Source: Amaurobius ferox
Lineage: Eukaryota > Arthropoda > Arachnida > Araneae > Amaurobiidae
Direction: 5' to 3'
DNA length: 64,000 bases
NCBI GenBank assembly: GCA_951213105.1
Contig: OX578133.1
Span: 143,337,051-143,401,050, forward strand
Shown: piece by piece, positions 23,818-35,179 of the stretch
Numbering within the stretch: position 1 is the first letter of the stretch
Layout: each line of letters starts with the position of its first letter
Translations under genes and position numbers: made by a program
The notes under the pieces: generated by a model
Databases searched by the model: none
The model's input: only the letters and a program-made list of their open reading frames with translations
What the model was told of the DNA's origin: nothing

Positions 23818-24138
23818 CGTTCCGCTAGTCCATAATGAATACTTTAAATACTGGATAATAATTGGCGATTTATTTTATAAATTACAAATAGCCGTGACTT
23901 GGTTACTTAGCGGACACAACATTATTGTATGAAGTGGGAGTTATCGTTATTACATGTATCGTATGCAGATTGCATGCACCTACTCAGCGAATTCCGTTAC
24001 ATACGTACAACTGCCGCAAAAATATTATTGCAAGTTAAACGCTTTTGGTCGCCGAAGGCGATTTTCATTTAATAAACAATTTATTTTTATGACCTTAAGA
24101 TAGAACTTAAGCTTATTTTTCATATTTGGATTTAAATA
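23818..24138 (+). repeat. 321-bp direct repeat, copy 2
   Basis: The second copy of the unit at 22837. It could be an LTR pair of a miniature retroelement or a local tandem duplication of 981 bp in which the rest has been replaced. No target duplication was identified. Confidence 0.9.
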
Positions 24139-24901
24139 TCTTTTTTCGGCGATCCAAAGGGGCAAGAAAACTTTCTATGTACGACAATAATGAAAACCTT
24201 TATGAAACCGACAAATTTCGTTTTACCACGCAGTGACTTTCAAATATCCTAAATATCGAGTTCAGGCTACCCAAGGCGATAAAAACAGAATTAATACTTA
24301 TAGTATTTGTCTATAATGGGCGTTCAAGAAATAAGAAGCAACCTCTTATGGCTTATAACAGTATCCTTCAACTGGTTTTACACTTTATTGTGCGCTCACC
24401 AGCATGGAATAGCCGATACTTCCTATAACAATATGACAACTTGTTATGTGTTACAATTTTGGAGTGTATGGAGAGTAATAAATTAAATATTATCTCACAG
24501 TTGTTTCTAATTTTTTAAAGATTGAGCTCAGTCAAGCTACACGCAGTGGTAACAAGCACATTCATTTTCACCGTGCCTTAGCGGGAAACTGGTACACATA
24601 TGCGGCTACCTGAAATGCAAGACGATTCTAACTTTGATAACGTCCCCTTTAGGCAAGTTCTGTGAGATAGATTTAGTTTCTAATAGATTTCGTTTCTTAG
24701 CGGTTTCATAAAATGATTTGTCTTAATATCGCTACCAACTCACTAACAGGCAATTCAAATTGATTAGAACAGATGGAAACATAATATTAGATTGTAACTA
24801 CAGATAAACCTGCTGGACGTTTATATTTCTACTTAATTTTAGCCGATCATTCTTGATATACAGCAACTCGTTCCTTCTTCAATGAATTTTACTTCGTTTT
24901 T
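24139..24901. other. No gene seen
   Basis: Mixed AT-rich sequence with no supported feature. Confidence 0.4.
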
Positions 24902-25845
24902 ACTTTCCCTACATACGTAGTATAATGTATAGGAAAAGTATAGTGACGGGATCGAAAATTCAAATTCAAGTTTTAGATGGAAGATCACTTTGCAAGAATC
25001 CCTGAACTCAAATCCTCAAATCAAACGTTTTTTAGGTGATGTATGTGTGTGGGGGGGGGGCGATATCTCACGAATAAATGGAGAAATTTGAAAAGAAAAT
25101 TTGGTGCGATTATTACAATCAGTGAATACTGAAACCTATTGATTTTAAACGGGATCGGATGTTCTAACGACACCCCACCCCCTTTCAATTATTGAAATGA
25201 TTTTTGAAAAATCATTAATAAAACAATACCTTAATAATGTTAAATGAATAATAATTTTATAAAGTGCTAAATAAATAATAAATGATTTTTCATTAGAAAA
25301 CGAATTGCACCCACATTAGAAGGTTACTATGAACTGTTATTGATATATATCACGATTTCACATAAATTTATCAATAAAGTTACGTAAAATTAACCTAAAT
25401 TGTAAGTATTTTCAAATACATTGACCGTGGCGATAAATTTGGTGAAATATCACCAACTCGAAGACTTTTATAATGTTGTCAAATTGACGAAAATGTCGCC
25501 AAATTGAAAAAATATTGTTTCATTAACAATAATGACGCCTACATTTTTAAAAATTCAATATTTTTTAATGAATAAAATCATCGAATGCATGGGCTATATT
25601 GCTTATAGTATACCAACAGTATTCCTAATTGTCAAGTTCGATTTGTGAGAAATATATATTAATTGGGTACTTCGAAAGAGCTGTATACATTGCCATTAAA
25701 AAAAGCGGCAAATATTAATGGTAACGTTAAAAACGGTAACGTTTAAAACGTTATGCCATGGATCTTGTATGCCATTTATCTTGTACATACATTTGCTGTG
25801 AAAGAAATAAAGTCAATGCATTTTGTAGAAAAAGTCGTACCCACA
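24902..25845 (+). repeat. R1 repeat copy F, internally deleted
   Basis: It has the left-end palindrome (TACTTTCCCTACATACGTAG... to GGAAAAGTA), the GATCGAAAATTCAAATTC block, a GT-rich stretch with poly-G at 25050, then CGCCAAATTGA repeats near 25490, and an eroded right end near 25840. At about 0.94 kb it is half the length of copies A and B. Confidence 0.6.
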
Positions 25846-26029
25846 TGAGACATTTTTTTTTATTCGCGTCGTTAGCAACCCATTTCCGATTGTAGCTACG
25901 GATGCTTTTCTTTGACAGTTGTATATCTTGCTCAGGTGAGTATATATAATAACTGGTGTAAGATGCCACCTCAGGTAACATCGTTAGTGTGAGTGACAAT
26001 TTTATTTACAGGACACTGTTGTACAATTT

Positions 26030-27320
26030 TTTTAACAACATAGTTGAAAAGTGTTTATGACTTTGTTCATTCTGTCTGTTCGTTCGCACGATAACTGCCG
26101 TAAAAATGACTTTAACAAAATGAAATTTTAGTATGCTGTTCGGACTGTTTGTGAAGCATGTGGCAATATAAATGAGTAATATCACCCAATTAGTTTTGGA
26201 TTGAACTCGGGTTTAAAAAATGAAATACATTGAACCCTATGGGACCTAATTTTTCAAATATTTTTTTAAGCGAATTTAAAATTCACAAATTGCTTTTAAA
26301 GTTTTAGGAAATATTCAAATTATCCCATAAAAAATATGAAAAGAAAAACAGCAAACTATATTCGGTAGTTTTTTAAATAAAATTGAAATAATAATTACAC
26401 CCATTGTATGAAGAGATCACGTGACCCACTTCAAAATAAAATATGGCATTCATCTTGTGTCAAAATCGTGATTTTTAAAGTTCTTTTAATTTATATTTAG
26501 TGTTGTATCCGTCCTAAAACAGCTTTATTTTTGCTTAATTTATGTACATCTATATTCTAAAACAACGCAATTACAATATATTTAAGTTTAAATGATTAAT
26601 GCCATCCATCTTGTGTCAAAATCGTGATTTTTATAGTTCTTTTAAATTTACATTTTGTGTTGTATCCGTCCTATAACTGCTTTATTTTTGCTTAATTTCT
26701 GTGCATATGTATTATGAAACAACGCAATTACAATATATTTGAGTTTAAATGATCATCAAACTTTGACTATTTCTACAGCGAAGCCTGATTTTCACTAATG
26801 GAGAATGTAAACACATCAAGCTGTAAGATGAGTTGTATAAGAATTGCTGAATTCCTTTAACGCAAAATTATTTAGCTCTGGCGTTTGCAATATAGCTGAT
26901 ATGAATGAAACATTCATTGATTTTGCATAGCGAAGCAGACGATTTTATAACATACTTTTCGATGAAGTTTTAAGCATAAAGTTTAATTACTTTTACCTCC
27001 ATGCTTTTAAATTGTTAGGTAAAATAAATTATTGTAGTATTGTGATGAATAAAAGGAATGGAAATGTGTATAAATGAAATATTTACTGCTTTTACATAGA
27101 GAGCCAGGCGATTTATTTTTCAATGACGTCATTTGAATAAAGTTAATTCTTTTCGATGTTTTAAGTTTTCAAATGTAATAATTTATTGTAGTATTGTGAT
27201 AATTTTAAAACTATTACCACTAAATGTATCGCATTTTAGAGATGTTTAAATAAAATTGCATTGCTGTTGGAAAGTGTTTCATAATCAGTGATTTATGCAT
27301 GATTGATCTTTCTTATTTTA
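26030..27320 (+). repeat. Left arm of a wide inverted repeat (mate 38100-40165)
   Basis: Two collinear blocks match the reverse complement of 38100-40165. Block one is 26030-26340 against 39830-40165 (AAGTGTTTATGACTTTGTTC, GAAATACATTGAACCCTATG). Block two is about 26825-27320 against 38105-38400 (TTTAGCTCTGG, GAAACATTCATTGATTTTGC, GAAAGTGTTTCATAATCAG). The stretches between the blocks differ. Confidence 0.7.
26445..26756 (+). repeat. 156-bp tandem dimer
   Basis: 26445-26600 and 26601-26756 are abutting copies, each starting GCCATYCATCTTGTGTCAAA and containing CAACGCAATTACAATATATT, roughly 90% identical by eye. Confidence 0.85.
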
Positions 27321-27999
27321 TTCTTATATTAGTTGTAGCTTTTAAAATATAATGAATATTACAATTTTCGTTAAACGTGTAACTAATACAATATTACTAA
27401 AATTTCTGACAGATTATAACTTTTATTACAAGCGAGATTAAATGTTGTTGTTGCTGCTAAGCTCCTTGACCTAGAAAATGCTAGGTGAAGTCCAAAAGAT
27501 CACGACGCCCATAAACCAATGAGACTACCCTCTCCAAGAGATTAAATGTGACTGGATACTCGTAAGAAATATCTGTACCAAAGATTGTAAAAATGGTTGT
27601 AATTCATTGTAGTAATGGTAATAACGGTGTTGTAATGTATGAAAATCAATATTTTACATAATTAATTTAAAAAATATATATATAACAAAATTGTTAACCA
27701 GCTGAACCTAATAATATTTATTTGCCCATAATTATGAAAATTGTCCAAGAAAATTGTGTTTACAAAGATTGCATGACCCAAGTTATAATGCTAACTCAAA
27801 TGCTAAAACGTATTCAATGGTTGACGCATTCGAGTCTCAATCGGAAGCGTTCTACAACAGAATTGCAAACTTGTACTTTCTGTACTCCCCATGAGGTGAC
27901 GTCAGGACGTAGTTGAAAGAACGATCTAAATTCTACTACGTTTTTTTTATGAGCCACATGATTGAAAATACAATTCACTGTAAACGGCACTTCACGGCC
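27321..27999. other. No gene seen; (TTG)n stretch
   Basis: There is a short GTTGTTGTTGCTGCTAAGC at about 27442-27461, with a moderately complex stretch up to 27550 that could be a SINE fragment. No coding sequence recognised. Confidence 0.35.
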
Positions 28000-28235
28000 T
28001 CGACCTCTCTTTGGCTTCAACTTATAGCTCGCACGCCTCTTCTGCAACCAAACAATAACTTCGTTCGGTAGTCGACAACTCGCTGGGAGAGGAAGGGGTT
28101 CTGTAGAGAACGCTTATAAGACAATATTGAATGCCTCGAGTTGGAGATGCCTTTAACTCAACTGGCCTACCACATGCTGGTCTACCACTTTTTGGACCCG
28201 GGATCAAGCCTCGACACCGTTAAGCTTGTTCTTCT
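28000..28235. other. GC-richer island, unclassified
   Basis: This stretch is clearly richer in G and C than its surroundings, with ACCCGGGATCAAGCCTCGAC at about 28195-28214. It could be a SINE or other small repeat; I could not place it. Confidence 0.3.
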
Positions 28236-31200
28236 TCTCGCTACATTAGTTGTGTCTACGATATAGTCTAGAATTTACTCCCTGAGTAATTGTTTTAAAC
28301 AACATATTATACTTAATAATGGAATCCTATCTCGTATATGTTGCGTGTTGTTGTGATAAAAAATAAAGGTGTTAAACACAGAAATGTTAACTTTTATATG
28401 GAATTCTAACTTTTTCTTCTTTTCCTTTCATAGTGTTTTTGCTAAGACGAAAGGCAAGATTCTTTTGCCACAGAGTGATACCCCTTCCTTCCTTTTCCCA
28501 AATTCCGTGTTTGTTCTTAGGAATGCTAAAGATGTAAGAAAAAGAGAACAACAACACCAACACTGCATCTTTTTGCTTGATTTTAATTACAGGCGCATAC
28601 TTTAAGGCGTTAAAATTTTGCGCTCCTCGAAATGCTCTTTTTATTGTATTGTTGTTACCTCTGATATTTATTCCAACGAGATAAAGCTTATATTTAATTG
28701 CACCGGGGGAAAAAAAGAAAAAATGTACCCTCTCTTCGTGCAAGTGATGGCAAAGAATTAAAACGAGCGTCGGAAGAAAATAGCTTTACTAAATCAGAAA
28801 TATTTTTTAAATGGGTAATTTGTATGCGAATAGTTTAGCAAATATATGATTCAGCAATTAATTCTATCTTCGACAGAAATACTTGAGTTTTTTGTTTCTT
28901 TGTTTTTTGTCCTGTTTTGCTTTTGTCGGAAGGCTTGAGATCTGTATTTCGTATTTAAGTAAATTTAATTTGTCGAAGATATCAACAATTACGGAATAAT
29001 CAACTTAAACTATAAGTAAAAACAGAAAGGCACGCGTTATTCATTTTCCCCGTTAAGTGAACATTTCATTTGGCGTGACATAGATAAAAATCTTTAATCT
29101 GTCTCAGAAGTAAATAAAAGAAATGAATGTGAAAAAATGAATTAAGCAGACTTAAGCATTTTTATTTTTTGTAGAAATGAAGTATATTTACTAACGGAGT
29201 GAAAATAATTCTTTAAAAGTAATTTATAAGTACTGTTACAAAGAAAATTATTATGTTATGTCTGTAATATAATATTAACTAATTTCTTTGGCAACCGGTT
29301 AAGTGTAGTTGGTAGCATATACGGGCACAATAATGAGGATCTGATCTCTTTTTTCATTCGAGTGTTACTTTTCGTCCAATCTGTAATTCTAAAAGATGCC
29401 CGTTTCTATGTATGTCTGTTTATGTAGTCTGTAGCGGAAATTCTAAGCGACGTACAGCCAGGGAATTCGGTAGAGGTGTTTCTTGGCTCCTAAAAGAAAA
29501 CAAGTCGTTGATATTGTTATAAATTCAAATTAATTTTTTAGTTATTTATAGTTTAAGCGCTATTTCGAGCAATTTTTGCACACATCGGTTTCTTGGCGAT
29601 CCAAAACTCTCTCTCTCTATATATATTGTAGAGTTTTCATCTTAACACCATCGGAAAATTGAAGAATTTTCTTTCAAAGAATTTATATATTATAGATAGC
29701 CGATTTTTTTGAATGTTTAAAAAAAATAAACTTTTCTTATTTTGAAGACGTAATCTTTTTAAACATTACGACATAGAGAAATCCACTGACAATCCGATCT
29801 TAATAAATTAAAGGGAGATAAATTGATTATTACGCACTCCTTCAAAACAAAGTTTTTGTTTCTGGAGTCATCTGTGCATTAATGATGAATTTTATAAAGC
29901 ATCAATATATCGTAAAATGTTTTACTTTATCTTTCAAAGTGCTTCAATTTCTCGATGTTCAGCGCATAAGTATTGCACTGGAATGTAGTCTTAATAGAGA
30001 GATGTGCACAAATCGTTCACGATTTACAATTCGTTCTGACTTCCATATGTTGACGACCACGTGTGTAATTTGAATATATCATGCTTCGATTTGTTTTATC
30101 ATTAATTACTTTTACAGTTTTTATTGATCATTATTAGATTTGATTTATTTTGATTTTGATGATGCTGTATAATTTGTAAGATTCTTTGCAATCTTAAGAG
30201 TTTTATTTCGATTAAAATTGGTCATTTATATTTCTACTACTGATACAATGCTTTGATTACTGTTTTCGGTTATATTATTCATCCTATTTCATTCATTTGC
30301 ACTATTTTGAGAATGTATGCTTATTTATTTTGATATGAACTATGTTTTGCGTTGTAAATCAGTTTATTATTAATTCTGCGAAAAGTCACATGCTTTGCTT
30401 ACGTATTTTAATTATGTCATAATTTGTAAGATTATCTAATGAAATAATTATTTTCAATCCTAGAATGGTAGGTATAAGTGAAAATGACGTACACTACGAT
30501 AATGTAATATATGTACTATTTATACCTCTTTTTCTGAGCACCCCCATTATCTAGTTGTGCCTGTTCAAGGTCAAACCACGTAACACAATGTAGAAGCAAA
30601 TAAAATACGATATTTTGTTTTCCGTCTCTGAACTGCATTGCAGACTATGCTCACCTAAATGAAGTATAGTTATCATTAAGAGAATAACAATATATGCCTA
30701 AATAACGTTCAGTTACCATTCAGAGAATAACAATATACGCATTTTTACGTATTATTTACCATTAAAATATTGACGTTATGCGCTTAATTTACGTATGTAT
30801 TTAACATTAAGTACTATTATGGATGCTTACATTATATGAATTTATTATAAATTATGCTTAAAATCTCTACAATCGTTTCAGCTGTTGTCATCTAAAGTAA
30901 GACCGACAAAAGAGAGATTCACCCAAAATTTACAGCTTTGAATTTTTCGATCGCTACATTATCGAAGAATTTGTTATTGAAAAATGGTGTTCCCTTCGAA
31001 GACTCAAATACAAATAGTGACATATCCTTGAAGATAAGATTAATAAACATAATAAGAAGAAAAATTTATTACTTTAATTGCATAAACAAATATCGCAAAA
31101 GTATCTGACAGCACAGAATATAAGTTGAATTTTATTTATACATATATATTAGCATTTCTATATACTACACATCGTACTTATACTTCTATTTCTGATTTTA

Positions 31201-32579
31201 GACTTGGTATATAAACTCTGATGCTTAGTTAACTTCCTTCTTTACTTAAATTTATATAAAATATGCTGTTAACAGCTTCCTATTTAGAATTTCTTTGTTG
31301 TAGGTTATTTAGATGTATTTTTTATAGGATTAATTCAGCTGGTTATGTAACTCGCTCTACGTACACATTTTTATGGCTTTCTATTATTCGAATGTTTTGA
31401 TAAATATCACCAATAATTTTTAAGGTGTACTTGACGCTTTTTACTTACAAGATGTTTCTGTTGAGACATATATTAGAAGATTCCTTTCTGGTGTTGTACA
31501 GTTTGAAAGAAGAACTTAATTAATAATAACTGCGAGAAATAATGCTGGTTGAATGTGGCTGTGTCACTGGTTATTAATCTACTGCATGCTCTGATGCTTC
31601 CCCCGATGACATTGATGTACGACACAAAGGTCATATTTTGACAAAATTATGACTGTACCAAGGCATGAAAGTATTAAATAAGTCTCATATGACCTATAGT
31701 AACAATTCACATTCATAGTGATAATGTCCAGCCATCTAAGAGGAAATTATATTTTCTCTCCGCTCGTCAGACTATGATTCCATATTAAGAAATCATTATG
31801 GTTCATTGTTATCTTGCGATAAATTGTTTTACGCTCTGTATAATGCATCAACATATTTTTTATCATCTCATATTATAGTATGAAAATAGTTCAGAGTTTG
31901 ATGGATGTATAAATCCAGAAAATTAACATTATTAGAACCACAAAGAGCTTTCGTTCTCTGTTCATGACAAAAGAAGATATTTTACTTTTAAAGTTATAAA
32001 TTTTTAAAATTGTTCTTTTTGTTTAAGTCAAAAATATTTTTAGGTATTATTGTTTTCAGGCTATTAGAATTCTAAGAATTTGTAATAATTTAGTTTTGAA
32101 GAAGAAATGTTAATTTGAAAAATTAAACCGATAAAAAATGATTTTTCGGAAAACTGTATCAATAAATATTTCAAACCTTTCATCTGGAGTGAGTTTTATG
32201 TATTGAATGCAGAAAAGTAAGAATGAGGCAACATACGATGTTTTATATATTTTGTTTTAAGATATTAACTTTTTGAATTTTGAATTTTTTATACCTTATG
32301 TTAAATGTTTTAATAAATTACTCTTTGTTTTTTGATTTTTTCCCCTTATCACTTACACTTTCAAAATTTGCTACAAACGTGAGGTACTCAATTCTGACAT
32401 TTTCTCCTATTCCTATTATCAGGGATAGCCAAATGATCGATCACGAGATATTTTTATGTCGATCGCCGAAATAATTTGTTAAAGCATAAAAAAAAAATGT
32501 TTAAGACTCAAATGTGACCCGACTAAAACTTAAATCACCAAACAGTAATTTGTTCACCCGACAGAAAATTTTCTACTTT
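28236..32579. other. 4.3 kb with no supported gene
   Basis: AT-rich. There is a two-fold repeat of AGAGAATAACAATATA at about 30678 and 30721, and a (CT)n run at 29608. The 118-codon minus frame at 28387-28743 is Lys/Phe-rich and unrecognised. Nothing else stands out. Confidence 0.4.
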
Positions 32580-33160
32580 ACGCTCGTTTCTTTGGCGTCA
32601 TATATGATGATGCGGCTTGTCTGTGTCCATAGGGATCGCGGTATAATACTCCCAACTTTTTTTCTTCATTTGCACAAGCAAGCACACTGTGGAGAAATTT
32701 TAAGTATGAAGAACGTAATGCATGTAGCATTCAAGATTGGGAATTCCGAACTGACAAGGAGCTTGCAGCGGCACTTATTTAAGGTACACTCGGAGAGAGG
32801 CTAATCGGAGTATGTCGACTTACTGCTTAAAGCTTATGTATCATGGTTAATTCATGATAAATCTTTTAAAAATATTTCAAGGGTTGCTAGCAGAAATTAT
32901 TACTTTTCTGGATACAAGAGGTGACGAATGTGAATTACTGACATATGAAAAGTGGCTCCGTGATTTAGCTTTTCTGACAGAAATAATAAAACACCGCAAT
33001 GACATAAATAAAAAAAGGCGGTGTTTTGAGGCCTATGAAGCAGAACTGAAAAAATCGTTGCGAATTTGAAAGACGCATTGCATATATAAGAAACAAAAAA
33101 AATTCAGACATTCATGTCTTATCACTTTACAAACGACGTAAAAGAAATAGCCTCTGAAGT
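32580..33160 (+). pseudogene. hAT-type transposase relic (GTF2IRD2/ZBED-like)
   Basis: The translation contains LHKQAHCGEILSMKNVMHV followed by RSLQRHLFKVHSE, then in the next frame YVDLLLKAYVSWL, and then GLLAEIITFLDTRGDECELL, EKWLRDLAFLTEIIKHRND and KKRRCFEAYEAELKKSL. This order matches the central part of hAT-derived proteins of the GTF2IRD2/ZBED group (HQxALCGxVL, RSLQRRLF, TDLLLHxDVRWLS, WLxDLAFLxDITxxLNxLN). It is broken by a stop at 32802 and frameshifts, and the zinc-finger start and the end are missing. The original role is either transposition or a domesticated derivative; this copy is dead. Confidence 0.75.
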
Positions 33161-33988
33161 TTCAAAGGCATTTCACATGAAGACGACTACAGTCGAAAAA
33201 CAAAGGTATGAAGGTGCTGTCTGACCACAACCTTACAGTAAGACCTGCAGATAACAATCGTTTCTGGTATTTTCTATCAGCATAGAAATGTCCTTGTTCG
33301 ATCAAGTAGTACTCCAGATAACCACTTGCCTTTTGGGTCAACACATATGTGCTTGTCCGCATTTTCTGAGATGAAAAAAATCAAATCGATATACCGTACT
33401 TTTCAGATCGGATTACGTTTCGTAATAAGTAGCTACATACCAACTTTTGAGAATTATACAGACAATTAACAATGCTATGTATCGACATCTTAAAAAATTT
33501 GTCTATTCACTCTGATCATTATTATTATTCACTCTGATCTGAATTATTCACTCTGATCTGAATTTTATATTTCATAATAAAAAAAAAGTAGTATGGTTTG
33601 ATATGCAATCTTAATATTTTTTACTTTATATTTTACTAGGAAATGTATCCGGGTTAAAGTAGGGTAGTTATATAAAATAACAAAATAAAGAAATTCTATT
33701 CGTATAAATAACAGTGAAAATTACATGTAATTGGTGTACATAGACACAACGGTGTGATGTCCCCCCCTCCCCCAATAAAAATCGCTAAACTGAAATGCGT
33801 AACTTGCGGAAAATCTACTTTCTCTACTTACTCTATTTCATTAACGTAGTCTTATTTACTACCTTACTTTCAACATTTTTGCAATTTACATTGCCCACTT
33901 ATCTCCAACAGGTAAAGAATTAAAGCGCATTTCAAACTTTTAGCGACACACTGTATAGCAGGTTAGATTAACAATAAACACACGCACA
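33161..33988. other. No gene seen
   Basis: AT-rich. It may hold further eroded hAT sequence just after 33160. ATTCACTCTGATC is repeated three times at about 33506-33560. Confidence 0.35.
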
Positions 33989-34014
33989 CATGTATATATA
34001 TATATATGTACGGG

Positions 34015-34089
<75 letters not shown>
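33989..34089. repeat. (TA)n/(TATG)n microsatellite
   Basis: A simple repeat; open frames across it are artefacts. Confidence 0.95.
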
Positions 34090-34092
<3 letters not shown>

Positions 34093-34130
34093 TTTCTTAA
34101 TGTGTCCTTTTTTCATTTTTTCATTTTTTG

Positions 34131-34193
34131 ATGCCTGTAGTCTGAGTTTAAGCATTTATAGTAATGTACTATTGCTTAATCTGAAACAGGCAT
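34131..34193. repeat. Imperfect inverted repeat (stem-loop)
   Basis: ATGCCTGTAGTCTGAGTTTAAGC-like left arm (34132-34154) pairs with GCTTAATCTGAAACAGGCAT (34174-34193) with several mismatches. It lies about 1 kb upstream of the PLE frame; any link is speculative. Confidence 0.5.
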
Positions 34194-35179
34194 TTGTTTG
34201 GGTTAATTAGAATTAAATACTCAGACCTGAAGAGGAATTTAATTCTGATTAATCATCGAATTTGGGAAGGTTCTGTTCTTTTCTCTTATCGGCATTATGG
34301 CCGTGAATTTGCTTCTATGGTGATGTTAATATTACTTGAATTGTATTTTTATTTTTTTTTATTTTTACATAATTCTTATTATTACATTTCAAATATTTAT
34401 CCATATACTTGTCTGCTGCATTATGCGCGTATTGTATATTGGTTTCTTATTTTCTGTCTAGTTGTTTACGAGTTTCTGTGGTAACATTCATTTTTAATTA
34501 GTTAGAACTGAATTACACTAAAGTTAGCTGCATTTGCGCTGAATTGGTGTCAAATTTTAACTTCATTTTTATCTCATTATCCCTTATCTTATCATTTTAA
34601 AATGTCTGGTAATTGTAATTCCTAGGTAATAATTCTATTCTTAGCCATTGTTTTTGTGATCGATCTTAGTTTTTCATATATTGAATATCTTATTGTTTTT
34701 GTGATCGTACGTAGCCTTTCATACGTTGAATCTCTGAATTGTTGAACGATTAAATAAATGCATATTTATTGGAAGAATTTGAATTCTGTATTTACAGCAA
34801 TGGTTGTATTATTCTTAGATTATATTAGTTCTGAAGTAAAATATTGTGTTTCATGTTGTATTGATGGATGTTAATTTGAATCAATTTATTCTGGAATAGT
34901 CAATGTGTATATGTATATTTTCCCACTATCTATCCTAGTTTTGCTTATTCCTAAGCATTTATTTAATCCGGGTCTTAATGTGTCTACACATTAGTTTATA
35001 TATTTTCAAAGTGTTTTAGATGATCTATTAGTTTGAAAAATAATGGTACCTTTCTTATGTTGTTATTGTGTCCCCACCTTTGTAATTGAATTAAGGTGCA
35101 TTCTTGGCTAAAGAGTCTCTTTTTTTAATGCAAGTGCCTTTATTTTGGGGAAATAAAGGTTACTATCATTCCCTATTAC
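34194..35179. other. Upstream flank of PLE; no gene seen
   Basis: No LTR-like repeat matching the sequence after the PLE was found. TGTTTTTGTGATCGAT-like text is repeated at about 34648 and 34695. Confidence 0.4.

Noticed and set aside
28387..28743. 118-codon minus frame
   Set aside because: Low complexity, opposed by another frame, no recognised motif.
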